DNA of 64,000 bases from Romboutsia sp. CE17 (GTDB taxonomy: Bacteria > Bacillota > Clostridia > Peptostreptococcales > Peptostreptococcaceae), in assembly GCF_012317385.1 (NCBI RefSeq), contig NZ_CP051144.1, positions 1,674,001-1,738,000 on the forward strand, read 5' to 3'. Position numbers and translations under genes: made by a program. A model generated the notes under the pieces. That model saw only the letters and a list, made by a program, of their open reading frames with translations. It ran no database searches and was not told where the DNA came from. Below, in pieces: positions 1 to 8,583 of this stretch. Position 1 is the stretch's first letter; each line of letters starts with the position of its first letter.

Positions 1-329
1 TAATCATTTACCTTAGATTTTTTTACACAACTTTTAGGAACATATCTTTTTACTGTCATTGGCATTTTATCTACTGATTCTGAATATCCACTATATGTAT
101 TTACTATCATAGTTATATTAAATTTTTTTGAATTATTTCTAAAAAAACTAACACTCCCCTTTTTACTTACTACTTCATATTTTAAAATCTTAAATTCTAT
201 GTATTCCAAATGAATATCTTCAGCCTTATTATTAAATTGAACAATTTTACTTATTAGTGGTGTTTTTGCAAATATTATCTTTGCAGCATCTTTCTTTTTT
301 ATATTTATTTTTATAGAATCTACTAGCAT
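1..329 (-). CDS. hypothetical protein, 3' end beyond the window
   Basis: Open frame on the minus strand starting ATG at 329 with a strong ribosome binding site (CCTAGGAGG at about 335-343) and running through the left edge without a stop, so at least 109 residues are encoded. The product begins MLVDSIKINIKKKDAAK, is rich in Lys, and looks like alternating beta strands with no signal peptide or membrane segment. I do not recognise the family. It is divergent from the phospholipase C-like gene that follows. Confidence 0.6.
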   Translation of the reverse strand, partial: MLVDSIKINIKKKDAAKIIFAKTPLISKIVQFNNKAEDIHLEYIEFKILKYEVVSKKGSVSFFRNNSKKFNITMIVNTYSGYSESVDKMPMTVKRYVPKSCVKKSKVND

Positions 330-448
330 ATTAATCCTCCTAGGATTTTTTTATTAATAAATTATATTACCAATAAGCTTGTTCTAATGTATATTGATTT
401 AAAATTTGCATATTATAAAAATTATATATGTTTATAGGAGGATTTAAA

Positions 449-1435
449 ATGCCAAGAGCTATAACTCATTATTTATTTTCTATGGATTGTTTAAACCTAT
501 TAGATAAAAACACTCAAGCTATTATTAAAGATAATATGGATATGTATTTATTAGGAAGTCAAGGTCCTAATTTTTTTAATTATTACAATGATTTAGCCTT
601 CTTAAATAAAAAAAATATTTCACTTTTAAGTCCACTTATTCATAATAAAAAGACTAACGACTTTATAAGTAATATGATAATGTACTCTTCTAATAAAAAC
701 ACTTTAAAGGCTTTATTTAATAATATAGATTTTTATAATATATCTCTATCATATATATACGGATTTTTATCTCATTATGCTCTTGATAAGCATACACATC
801 CTTATATATATAGTCTTCAAAATAGTCTAAAGAATAAATATAAGCATAAAAGCAATGCTGCATTACATAAAAGTATAGAAACTCATATAGATAGCTTATT
901 ACTTTTTAGATTTAATCATCTAAAACCTTATGAATTTAATGATTATTTAAATATTAATTTGAGTAATGATGATTTATTTGTGCTTTGTGATATGTATAGC
1001 TATTTATTAAGTAGCGTTTATAATAAAAAAGTATCTTGTGAAGATATAAAAAAATCATATATCACTTTTATAAAAGTCGAGAAAAAAATAAATTCTTCAC
1101 CAACTTTATTCTCTAAAATATATTTAAATATAAAAGATAAAACATCTAAAAATGGTTTTATTAATAATAAAATATATTTTAATTTTAAACATTGTGTTAA
1201 TGATTTACTTAATGAGAGTCATAATAAATGGGTAAATCCATTTTCTCTAAAAAGCCATAACTATACTTTTGATGAAATTTATAAATATAGCCTTGATTAT
1301 TATTTAGATTTATCAAAAGAGTTAGATCTTTACTTAAATAATAAATCTACTATGATTAATATAATATCTAAAATTAATAATAAGTCCTTTTTAACAAATC
1401 AAAATTGTGATTGCAACTTTGAATTTAAACTTTAA
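449..1435 (+). CDS. zinc-dependent phospholipase C family protein
   Basis: 328-residue protein of the Zn_dep_PLPC type (PF00882), a family of His-rich, mostly helical proteins related to bacterial phospholipase C and S1/P1 nuclease. What I see is the N-terminal PRAITHYLFS motif, an SHYALDKHTHPY segment near residue 110 and further scattered His/Asp residues able to bind zinc. There is no signal peptide, so a cytoplasmic role is possible and enzymatic activity is uncertain. An upstream in-frame ATG at 428 exists, but AGGAGG at about 436-441 places the start at 449. A second member of the family lies at 13092-13679. Confidence 0.75.
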   Translation: MPRAITHYLFSMDCLNLLDKNTQAIIKDNMDMYLLGSQGPNFFNYYNDLAFLNKKNISLLSPLIHNKKTNDFISNMIMYSSNKNTLKALFNNIDFYNISLSYIYGFLSHYALDKHTHPYIYSLQNSLKNKYKHKSNAALHKSIETHIDSLLLFRFNHLKPYEFNDYLNINLSNDDLFVLCDMYSYLLSSVYNKKVSCEDIKKSYITFIKVEKKINSSPTLFSKIYLNIKDKTSKNGFINNKIYFNFKHCVNDLLNESHNKWVNPFSLKSHNYTFDEIYKYSLDYYLDLSKELDLYLNNKSTMINIISKINNKSFLTNQNCDCNFEFKL

Positions 1436-1520
1436 TTGGTTTAGATTTACATAAATATATATTTTAAATATGTAAAAAATACTATTAAAAGAATAAATTT
1501 TATGAGGATGATGAAATTTT

Positions 1521-2945
1521 ATGAGTTTAAAGAAAGTTATTTTATTTATAGTTCCTTCTATTATTTTTATTTGTGCTATATTTTATAAAAATAATAATTA
1601 TACAATCACTGCAGTAAATAATACTGATAATGATATAGAACCTCCAACTATTAATAGGGTTATCCCTGATAAATGTCAACAATATATAATTGGAAAACCC
1701 AAAATTGTAGTAAATTACAATGATTTAAGTGGTGTTGATTTATCTTCAGTAAAACTTTATGTAAATTATAAAGATATAACTAAAGATTGTTCAATTACAG
1801 AAAATGAAATAACTTATACTCCTAAAAAGAAATTTAAAAGGGGTAATCAAATAGTGAAAATAGAACTTGATGATTTATCATCAAATAAAAATAAAAAAGT
1901 ATTTGAATGGTACTTTACCGTTGGTACTCCTATATATACTCATTATAGAGGATTACTTCATGCTCATACCTCTAATAGTGATGGACACGGAACTTACGAT
2001 GATGCCTATTATTTGGCAAAGTATAAAGCTAAATTAGATTTTTTTGCTATCACTGAACATTCTAATTACTTTGATAATGATTTAGAATGTAACTTAGAAG
2101 ATGGATCTTTTAGTGAAAAATGGACAAATGCTGTAAATTCCGCTAATAAGTTCACAAGTAATGGTGAATTTATTGCTTTAAATGGATTTGAAATGACTTA
2201 TACTAGAAAAGTAGATAATCCTATAGGACATTTTAATGTATTTAATACAGATGGATTTGTATCTTCTAATGATAAAAGTCTCGATTTAAAAAACTTTTAT
2301 GATCTTATTTCTAAATATGATGATTTGATTTGCCAGTTTAATCATCCTTGTGATAAGTTTGGTAAATTTGAAGATTTAAAGTTTTCACCTATAGCTGATA
2401 ATGTAATTTGTTTATTAGAAGTTGGTAATGGATATAAGGAAGATATGAAAAAAAATATAATAGCTTATGATATGTATCAAAAAGCTTTAGACAATGGTTG
2501 GCATGTTGCTCCTACGTGTAACCAAGATAATCATATTATTGATTTTGGTATTGCAAATGAATTTAGAACCGTTATATTATCTACAGAGTTATCTAAGGAA
2601 GCTTTATATGATGGACTAAGAAATATGAGAGTTTATGCAACTGAAGATAAAAATATAAAAATTGATTATACTATTAATGATAATCCTTTAGGGTCAACTA
2701 TTAATAAACCCTCAAAATTAAATTTTTCAATAAGTGTAATTGATAATGATAAAGAAGATACAATAAAAGAAATCCAAGTAATTAGCGAAAATGGTAATAT
2801 AATAAAAAGCAAAGAATTTGATTCTAATCTTGCTAAATTAGAATTCACTATACCTTCTAAAAATAAAAGAACTTTTTATTATGTTAAAGTTTTACAAAAT
2901 TCTGGTAAAATATCTGTTACAGCTCCAATTTGGATAAAAAAATAG
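1521..2945 (+). CDS. PHP-domain metallohydrolase, membrane-anchored (CehA/McbA-like)
   Basis: 474-residue protein with an N-terminal hydrophobic anchor (about residues 5-22), an Ig-like stretch (about 40-130) and a PHP domain beginning with a HAHTSNSDGH motif (His147, His149). Other PHP metal-ligand candidates are TEHSN (His180) and NQDNH in the C-terminal half. PHP proteins hydrolyse phosphoester-type bonds with a di- or trinuclear metal centre; CehA/McbA relatives are annotated as metallohydrolases of unknown natural substrate. The C-terminal ~90 residues form a beta-rich domain. Start ATG follows GAGGATG. The gene ends in a hairpin shared with spoIVB. Confidence 0.75.
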   Translation: MSLKKVILFIVPSIIFICAIFYKNNNYTITAVNNTDNDIEPPTINRVIPDKCQQYIIGKPKIVVNYNDLSGVDLSSVKLYVNYKDITKDCSITENEITYTPKKKFKRGNQIVKIELDDLSSNKNKKVFEWYFTVGTPIYTHYRGLLHAHTSNSDGHGTYDDAYYLAKYKAKLDFFAITEHSNYFDNDLECNLEDGSFSEKWTNAVNSANKFTSNGEFIALNGFEMTYTRKVDNPIGHFNVFNTDGFVSSNDKSLDLKNFYDLISKYDDLICQFNHPCDKFGKFEDLKFSPIADNVICLLEVGNGYKEDMKKNIIAYDMYQKALDNGWHVAPTCNQDNHIIDFGIANEFRTVILSTELSKEALYDGLRNMRVYATEDKNIKIDYTINDNPLGSTINKPSKLNFSISVIDNDKEDTIKEIQVISENGNIIKSKEFDSNLAKLEFTIPSKNKRTFYYVKVLQNSGKISVTAPIWIKK

Positions 2946-2972
2946 GATGATGGAGTTATTTTTCCATCATCC
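2945..2972. terminator. shared bidirectional terminator hairpin
   Basis: Perfect 10-bp inverted repeat (GGATGATGGA / TCCATCATCC) around an 8-base loop. It starts at the last base of the PHP gene stop codon and covers the last codons of the convergent spoIVB gene, so each gene's 3' end forms part of the hairpin. Confidence 0.7.
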
Positions 2973-3927
2973 ATTCTATATATAGTCCAATACCATTACT
3001 AGAGTTTGTTGATATTACATGGGATAATGCTCCTATTATTTTCCCATTTTGTATTATTGGAGACCCACTCATACCTTGTAGTATACCTCCGTATTGTTTT
3101 AAAAATTCTTTATCTGTTATTTCGAATTCAAATCCTTGAGTACTTGCTTCATATTGTTTATTTACTTTTGTAATGTTTATATCATAAAAATGTTTGCCAT
3201 CTTCACCAGTATTACTTATAACTAAACTTGCGTTTCCTATTTTTACATCTTTAGCTCTAGATACCTCATAAATTTGTTTATCTTTAAATCCACTTATATT
3301 TATATTTCCTTTTGCACCAAATTCATTTACTCTAGTAATCTTACCTTGAGGGTTATCTTTCATTTTACCATGAATACTTCCTAATTCTGATTTTGTAGAT
3401 CTTTTAATTTCAAGCATATTACATAAATAAATTTCACCTTTTTTTGATAGTACATTATCTAAATTAGGTACTTTAATATTATGTGCAACTGCTCCAAATG
3501 TGTTGTCTTTTGGATTTATATAAGTTAAAGTAGCACAAAATGGTATATACTCTGTAAAATGTGATGGACTTATATCTTTTTTATTTAAATATAATGTTTC
3601 ATATTCATTATTTCTTAAAACTAAAACTTCTATTGATTCTGATTTTTTACTTTTTGATACATATTTAAAAATATCGTCTCTATTTTTTATAGTTTTTCCG
3701 TCTACTTTGCAAAGTAAATCATAATTTTGTAATTGTTCACTATTTTCTTCTACATTATAATACATTACTTTATTTGTATTCATATTTACTTGTAGAAGTT
3801 CTCCTCCTAAAATAACTTCAGAAGGAATTTTTTCATTTTTTTGCATTGAATGAATACAAGTTGGAAATAATACTACTAATAAAATAATTAAGAATATTTT
3901 TAAGCTTACTCTAAATGATGTTTTCAT
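2956..3927 (-). CDS. spoIVB: SpoIVB-type serine peptidase (stage IV sporulation protein B)
   Basis: 323 residues: an N-terminal membrane segment (about 9-25), a short PDZ-like region (about 35-115) and an S55 peptidase domain. The catalytic Ser is in GMSGSPI (Ser287) and the probable catalytic His is in FGAVAHNI (His148). In Bacillus, SpoIVB is made in the forespore, secreted to the intermembrane space and triggers pro-sigma-K processing by cutting SpoIVFA. The protein is shorter than the B. subtilis one (about 425 aa), mainly at the N-terminus. Some Clostridia carry two SpoIVB paralogues, so this copy need not be the one that controls sigma-K. It indicates a spore former. Confidence 0.88.
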   Translation of the reverse strand: MKTSFRVSLKIFLIILLVVLFPTCIHSMQKNEKIPSEVILGGELLQVNMNTNKVMYYNVEENSEQLQNYDLLCKVDGKTIKNRDDIFKYVSKSKKSESIEVLVLRNNEYETLYLNKKDISPSHFTEYIPFCATLTYINPKDNTFGAVAHNIKVPNLDNVLSKKGEIYLCNMLEIKRSTKSELGSIHGKMKDNPQGKITRVNEFGAKGNINISGFKDKQIYEVSRAKDVKIGNASLVISNTGEDGKHFYDINITKVNKQYEASTQGFEFEITDKEFLKQYGGILQGMSGSPIIQNGKIIGALSHVISTNSSNGIGLYIEWMMEK

Positions 3928-4393
3928 TTAGCCTCCTTTTGAAGTTAAATATTTTTAATTGTATTCTTATTATATGTACTTGTATATTTATTTATAATGG
4001 TAAGTAATTTATTCAACCTTACAATTTGTATTACCTTCATATTTTTTACTTTATAAAAAATGTTCATCTTAATGTAAATAAATATTTTGTCTTTTTCTAA
4101 AAATCTGTTTTACTCTAGAAAACATTATATTAATATAACTATATTTTATAAGTTATCTATAATTATTAAAGTAATATAATTTTTTAATATAAAAACGAGT
4201 ATTTATAATACTCGTTTTTTCTAATTTACTCTTTTTATTTCTTTTTAATTCTATAATTTAACTATTCATACTTACATTTAATTGAATATATAAATAAGTA
4301 TTAAATTAAAATCATAAAAAATCCTATAAAAACAAAGTTCACTAATTTTTAATATCTTGCTCATTCACGCTTATCCATTATTTTCTTCTAATC
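3928..4393. other. intergenic region without a gene
   Basis: About 470 bases of very AT-rich DNA upstream of spoIVB and downstream of the GNAT gene. The only structure I see is the hairpin at 4191-4221. Open frames here are antisense or low-complexity and lack ribosome binding sites. Confidence 0.6.
4191..4221. terminator. hairpin terminator
   Basis: AAAAACGAGTAT paired with ATACTCGTTTTT around a short loop, with T/A tails on both sides, so it can act in either direction. It lies about 170 bases downstream of the minus-strand GNAT gene, its likely user. Confidence 0.65.
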
Positions 4394-5176
4394 CTACTTT
4401 TGTAAAATACTCCATTTATCGTCTATTTCATATCCAATTTTTTTATATATTCTTCCTATATGTTCATTACTATAAAACAAGCACGGAACCTTGCCTTCGT
4501 TTACTAATTCTTTTGACAATGTATATGCCATATATGTTGCAAGACCACGGTTTCTATAATTTAAACCTGTTCCTACTCCACATATCATTGCTAAAAAGCT
4601 AGTTTCTACTCCAGTTGATATTGTACTTATTATTTTGCTATTCTCTTTTATAAAGTATATCCTTGTATTTTTATCTTTTATTAATTTAGTTTGAGATTCT
4701 ATACAGTCTTCAGTATTCATATTAATACTATTTAAGAATTCATTTAATTGGTTTAGATCATTTATTTCAACTTTGTTGATTTTATAATCTTTCATGTTAA
4801 GAGTATCTATTTCATTTAAGCTTTTTAGACTACAAAAATAAGTTTCATTATATGATGTATAATCTTTATACTTAGTAAGAAGCCTGTCTATAACAGATTT
4901 TTTTCCGCTAATTTCATTTATATCTAAGGTATTTATATAGCTTATCATTTCGTCTACATCAAAATCATTTTCGTAACTATAAATAATTAAAGACTTATAA
5001 TATCTTAACATTATCGAGACAATTTTTTCATTTTGAATTTGAAACCATACCTCTTGAAACTCAGTATCCAGTCCATAATTCTCAACATAACCTATTATAA
5101 ATAAGTTAATACGCTCTTCATGAGATACATACTCCCAAAATGCCTTCTCTAAACTCTCATTTACTTTTGTAATCAA
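4394..5176 (-). CDS. GNAT family N-acetyltransferase
   Basis: 260 residues. The C-terminal ~120 residues carry a GNAT fold: the acetyl-CoA binding loop is GTGLNYRNRGLATYMAY (a variant of Q/RxxGxG/A), followed by the conserved FYSNEHIGRIYKKIGY segment. The N-terminal ~130 residues are helical and not recognised. Substrate unknown. The start is TTG, preceded by an AGGGGGT ribosome binding site. It is a single-gene unit; the MerR regulator lies upstream in the same direction. Confidence 0.8.
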   Translation of the reverse strand: MITKVNESLEKAFWEYVSHEERINLFIIGYVENYGLDTEFQEVWFQIQNEKIVSIMLRYYKSLIIYSYENDFDVDEMISYINTLDINEISGKKSVIDRLLTKYKDYTSYNETYFCSLKSLNEIDTLNMKDYKINKVEINDLNQLNEFLNSINMNTEDCIESQTKLIKDKNTRIYFIKENSKIISTISTGVETSFLAMICGVGTGLNYRNRGLATYMAYTLSKELVNEGKVPCLFYSNEHIGRIYKKIGYEIDDKWSILQK

Positions 5177-5292
5177 AAGTTTTACCCCCTTATCTTTTTA
5201 CAACCAATATTCATATTAATTATAAAAAATTTTAGTGAGTCTATATTTAATTATAGAAAAAACTACTTATCATTATTAAATGATTATTTATA

Positions 5293-6108
5293 TTATAACC
5301 TTTTTTTTATAGGTATTTGTATTTCTGTAATAAACTCCTCTACCTTTCCAGTTTCATGAATATCTATTTTATAAATTTCAATAGGATTCCCTATTACTTC
5401 GTAGTTTTCTTCCTCACAAAACTCTAACATATTCTTTATATATTCTTTATTCTTACTGTAACTTCCTCCATAACTCATTGTAATATAATAATTTTCATCA
5501 AATGTAATATTATACACATCTTCATTCTCATCTAAAAAACAAAATACAGAGTTAAATTCATTATAAATATTATTGTTTATAGATTCTAAGGAAAAAATAG
5601 CTCCTATATTATTATTTCCTAAAATATTAAATCTATTTTCATATTCTTTTTGAAGCTTTTGTATTAAAAAATCAACATCTTCATCCCTTTTAATGTTAGC
5701 ATTTAATTTTAAAGCCTTTCTTTTTTTCATATACTTCACTTCTATAACATCAAATGCTGTATTTTTAACAGTTTCATTAATAGCATTTAACCTCTTTTTT
5801 ATATTTTCTTTATGAGATATTAATTCTTCTATTTTTTCATCTATTAATTTTATTTCTTTTTCTAACATTTCATTGGTAGATTTTATATTTCTATTTTCTA
5901 AGTATTCTTTTATTGTTTTCATTGGAAAGTTTAAAATTCTTAGCTCTTTTATTAAGTTTAATTTCCATATATCAGAAATATTATATAGTCTATATCCATT
6001 AGAATCTCTAAAAGGATTTAATATTCCTATTTCTTCATAGTACATTAAAGAATCTCTTCCTATACCATATATTTTTGATATTTCTCCTATTTTATAATAA
6101 TCTTTCAT
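5293..6108 (-). CDS. MerR family transcriptional regulator with GyrI-like effector domain
   Basis: 271 residues: an N-terminal MerR helix-turn-helix (YYKIGEISKIYGIGRDSLMYY, wing to about residue 70), a coiled-coil dimerisation helix (about 75-115) and a C-terminal GyrI/effector-binding domain (about 120-271) like those of BltR/BmrR-type drug-sensing regulators. Such proteins usually activate export genes by untwisting a long-spacer promoter. The target is unknown; the Cys-rich ORF at 6258 starts 150 bases away on the other strand. An in-frame GTG at 6120 exists, but GGAGG spacing favours the ATG at 6108. Confidence 0.8.
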   Translation of the reverse strand: MKDYYKIGEISKIYGIGRDSLMYYEEIGILNPFRDSNGYRLYNISDIWKLNLIKELRILNFPMKTIKEYLENRNIKSTNEMLEKEIKLIDEKIEELISHKENIKKRLNAINETVKNTAFDVIEVKYMKKRKALKLNANIKRDEDVDFLIQKLQKEYENRFNILGNNNIGAIFSLESINNNIYNEFNSVFCFLDENEDVYNITFDENYYITMSYGGSYSKNKEYIKNMLEFCEEENYEVIGNPIEIYKIDIHETGKVEEFITEIQIPIKKRL

Positions 6109-6257
6109 ATTTTCCTCCACTATCTTTATTATAAAATATTTTTTTAGTAAATTTTATATCATTTTTTTATTATTTCTAAAAATATAATATATATATTGTA
6201 ATAATTTAAACCTATCCTCACAAAATATAAGTAATTCATCTTATAGGAGGACTTAAT

Positions 6258-6422
6258 ATGGAACACAAATGTGGATGTAATTCAGGCTGTGGATGTGAAC
6301 ATACTCATTTTGAAATAGCTAATGTTGATGCTAAAGTAAAAGCTGCTATAGACAAAGCTGAGCATTTAATGAAAGCTGAAACTGGAAAAGAATATGTTAT
6401 GATAGCATGGGAGAAAAAATAA
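6258..6422 (+). CDS. small cysteine-rich protein, 54 aa
   Basis: 54-codon ORF with a near-ideal ribosome binding site (TATAGGAGG, 8 bases before ATG). The first 17 residues hold a dense metal-binding-like motif, CGCNSGCGCEHTH: four Cys and two His. The rest is an amphipathic helix (DAKVKAAIDKAEHLMKAE). It ends in a strong terminator, so it is a monocistronic unit. The motif suggests Zn or Cu binding, but I know of no assigned function. Confidence 0.7.
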   Translation: MEHKCGCNSGCGCEHTHFEIANVDAKVKAAIDKAEHLMKAETGKEYVMIAWEKK

Positions 6423-6433
6423 CAATTTAATTT

Positions 6434-6486
6434 AAAAAGAGCAACTTAAGGTAGAAATAAAACTCTACTTTATATTGCTCTTTTTA
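6434..6486. terminator. bidirectional hairpin terminator
   Basis: AAAAAGAGCAA pairs with TTGCTCTTTTT, with an inner hairpin (GTAGA/TCTAC). It serves the Cys-rich ORF on the plus strand and the Dph6-like gene on the minus strand. Confidence 0.75.
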
Positions 6487-7137
6487 TTATTTAATATTTA
6501 AACGCCCATAGTTTTCGTCTAAAATCTTACTTTCTATTTCAAAATTTATAGGAATTTTAAATAATGGCCCATCACTTACAAAAGTATGATATTCTCCGTT
6601 TTCTCCACAAGCATCAGAACCTGTTTCTTTTATTTTTTGTATTAAGTCTTTAGTTAATATTTCTCCTAAAAATTCTTCACCTAGATTATTTAAATTTATT
6701 GTTTTGATTATCGCTTTATATCCATTATCAATAAATTCATAAACCAAATCTTCTCTATTCTCTTGCCATAACGGAAACTCTGCATTCATATTAACTGAAT
6801 TACATCTATCAACTCCCCATTGTCTATGATGTTCTATATCTATATCTCCATATACACATATAGTTGCACCTTTTTCTTTAGCTTCCAATAATTTTCTTTC
6901 AAACTCACTTTCGTATTCACTAACTCCACACTCTACCGTAATTAAATCTATACCTAAGCTCTTGCTTACTCTATTTAAAAAGTCAAGATTTATACCATGA
7001 GTCCATGACTCACCTTCATTTTTCTTTACAGTAGTCAAAAGTGCTACTGGAGTATATCCATTTTTAATCATTCTATGTAAAGCTAACATACTATCTTTTC
7101 CACCACTAAATGATATTACAAATTTTTTGTTATTCAT
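6487..7137 (-). CDS. Dph6-related ATP pyrophosphatase
   Basis: 216 residues. N-terminal PP-loop SGGKDSMLALHR (about residues 10-21) identifies an adenine nucleotide alpha hydrolase of the COG2102 type, related to eukaryotic/archaeal diphthine-ammonia ligase Dph6. Bacteria have no diphthamide, so the substrate is unknown; the fold activates a carboxylate or carbonyl with ATP. A conserved CGENGEYHTFV segment near residue 177 is typical of the group. ATG follows AAGGAGATATAGT. The gene is 51 bases downstream of the YdcZ-type gene and probably co-transcribed with it. Confidence 0.8.
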   Translation of the reverse strand: MNNKKFVISFSGGKDSMLALHRMIKNGYTPVALLTTVKKNEGESWTHGINLDFLNRVSKSLGIDLITVECGVSEYESEFERKLLEAKEKGATICVYGDIDIEHHRQWGVDRCNSVNMNAEFPLWQENREDLVYEFIDNGYKAIIKTINLNNLGEEFLGEILTKDLIQKIKETGSDACGENGEYHTFVSDGPLFKIPINFEIESKILDENYGRLNIK

Positions 7138-7188
7138 ACTATATCTCCTTTTTTCATTTGTTCAATTAGTTAATATGTAATTTATGTT

Positions 7189-7617
7189 TTAATTTAACAT
7201 AAAGAATACTCCTATAAATACTAATGCTGCTCCAATATAATTATAAAGATGTGTAGTATTCTTTCCTAATATAAAACTATCTATTATAAAACCTAAAAAT
7301 ATTTGAGATACTACTATTAAAGTAAGTGTTTTTGATACTCCTAAAGCCGGTATTGCTTTTACTGTAAAATATATTATAAGCCCTCCAAATACACCACCTA
7401 ATAATAGTACTGGTTTAATCGGTCCTACTTTTATTAGATCTTTGAAATCTCCTGCTACCAATATACCAATTAAGAAAAACAGGGCTCCTACAATTAAGCT
7501 TATAAAAGTAGCTATTAATGCAGTTGTATTTTTCTCTAGTTCTCCATTAAAAAAAGCTTCCAATGTCGTGGAGAGGCCAGCCATTATTGCAAATATTATC
7601 GCTCCTAAGTTAGACAC
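7189..7617 (-). CDS. DMT-superfamily membrane protein (YdcZ/DUF606 family)
   Basis: 142 residues, four to five hydrophobic segments and almost no soluble part. This is the short DMT_YdcZ form (PF04657), half the size of EamA transporters, and such proteins are expected to dimerise. It begins GTG with AAGGAGG seven bases upstream. It is the first gene of a two-gene unit with the Dph6-like ATPase. The transported substrate is unknown. Confidence 0.75.
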   Translation of the reverse strand: MSNLGAIIFAIMAGLSTTLEAFFNGELEKNTTALIATFISLIVGALFFLIGILVAGDFKDLIKVGPIKPVLLLGGVFGGLIIYFTVKAIPALGVSKTLTLIVVSQIFLGFIIDSFILGKNTTHLYNYIGAALVFIGVFFMLN

Positions 7618-7784
7618 ATTTGAACCTCCTTATTAATATAGTAATTAGTAAATTTTATGATACAAGTTGTATAATAATTACTACTCTCGTCCAAAAGGTT
7701 TATTTCTTATTTTTTTTATTAAAATAATCATTTTATGTTATAATGTTATAAAATAATTATTAGTATTATTAATGAGGTGAATTT

Positions 7785-8327
7785 ATGTTTCAGTTTTTTA
7801 GTTTTAACCTAGATGGACTTAACAAAAAAGAAAATGCTGGGAGGTTTATAAGCCTTGGATTAGTCTTAATAATCTTAGGCACACTTTCTTTAATTTATAA
7901 AGGACTTGGTATTAAATTAGTATCTTGGTTGCTAGGCCTTTCACTATTATTTATAGCATATTTAAACTTAAAAAACATCAACGAACTTGCTAGATATACA
8001 CCAAAAGAAGAACTAAAACCTTATAAACGTAATCAAGCTGTTCTTTTAGTCGTAATAGTTTTATTATTTTTATTCCCAACAAAAATTCAAAGCATGATTT
8101 CTTTAGTTCTGGGGGTATATTTAGTAGTAAGTCAATTATTAAAAATAACAGCTAGTAAAAATGATCCTTACTTTAGATTTGGTTTATTAAATATTTTAAT
8201 ATTTTTATTTGGGCTAACTCTAATTATATCACCATTATTTTTATCTAGATTTATATCATCTATAATGTCATTAATAGTTATAGTTATAGGATTAAATTTA
8301 TTTGCTACAGGTAATAGACTAAGATAG
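7785..8327 (+). CDS. multi-pass membrane protein, DUF308/HdeD-like
   Basis: 180 residues with about six short transmembrane segments arranged as paired helices (about 20-38, 42-62, 83-103, 107-123, 133-150, 154-172), as in small DUF308/HdeD-like membrane proteins. No enzymatic motif is visible. Start ATG with AATGAGGTGAATTT upstream. Followed directly by a terminator. Function unknown. Confidence 0.55.
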   Translation: MFQFFSFNLDGLNKKENAGRFISLGLVLIILGTLSLIYKGLGIKLVSWLLGLSLLFIAYLNLKNINELARYTPKEELKPYKRNQAVLLVVIVLLFLFPTKIQSMISLVLGVYLVVSQLLKITASKNDPYFRFGLLNILIFLFGLTLIISPLFLSRFISSIMSLIVIVIGLNLFATGNRLR

Positions 8328-8328
8328 T

Positions 8329-8370
8329 AAAATAGGTGACGAGTAATTTTAATACTCTCACCTATTTTTA
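8329..8370 (+). terminator. hairpin terminator
   Basis: AAAATAGGTGA pairs with TCACCTATTTT immediately after the stop codon of the membrane protein gene, with T-rich flanking sequence. Confidence 0.75.
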
Positions 8371-8402
8371 TGTAATTCATTAAATTATTTGATATAATTT
8401 AA

Positions 8403-8516
8403 TCTCATGGAAATATTCTTACTGCACTTTATGAAAGAAATAGAAAGTTTACTATGGAAGAAATTTCTGAAAAAATAGGCAAAGACAAATCTACTGTTAC
8501 ATCTTTAAATAATTAA
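8403..8516 (+). pseudogene. remnant of a MarR family regulator gene
   Basis: The plus strand reads in frame SHGNILTALYERNRKF then TMEEISEKIGKDKSTVTSL and stops. This is the helix-turn-helix core of a MarR regulator (ExLSEKIGKDKSTVT recognition helix). No start codon, N-terminal helices or C-terminal half exists: an in-frame stop lies just upstream (8400-8402) and another (8514-8516) directly after the recognition helix, where a one-base shift would continue as LNKVNNK. It sits between two terminators and beside a nitroreductase, a common MarR target. Confidence 0.7.
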
Positions 8517-8530
8517 ATAAAGTTAATAAT

Positions 8531-8580
8531 AAATAAGGAGCTTTGATAAAATGATTATTTTAGCAAAGCTCCTTATTTTT
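8531..8580. terminator. bidirectional hairpin terminator
   Basis: AAATAAGGAGCTTTG pairs with CAAAGCTCCTTATTT around a 17-base loop. It lies directly downstream of the minus-strand nitroreductase gene. Confidence 0.75.
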
Positions 8581-8583
8581 ATA

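Noticed and set aside
4357-4602. 81-residue plus-strand frame inside the GNAT gene
   Set aside because: Antisense to a well-supported gene, no ribosome binding site, low-complexity hydrophobic product.
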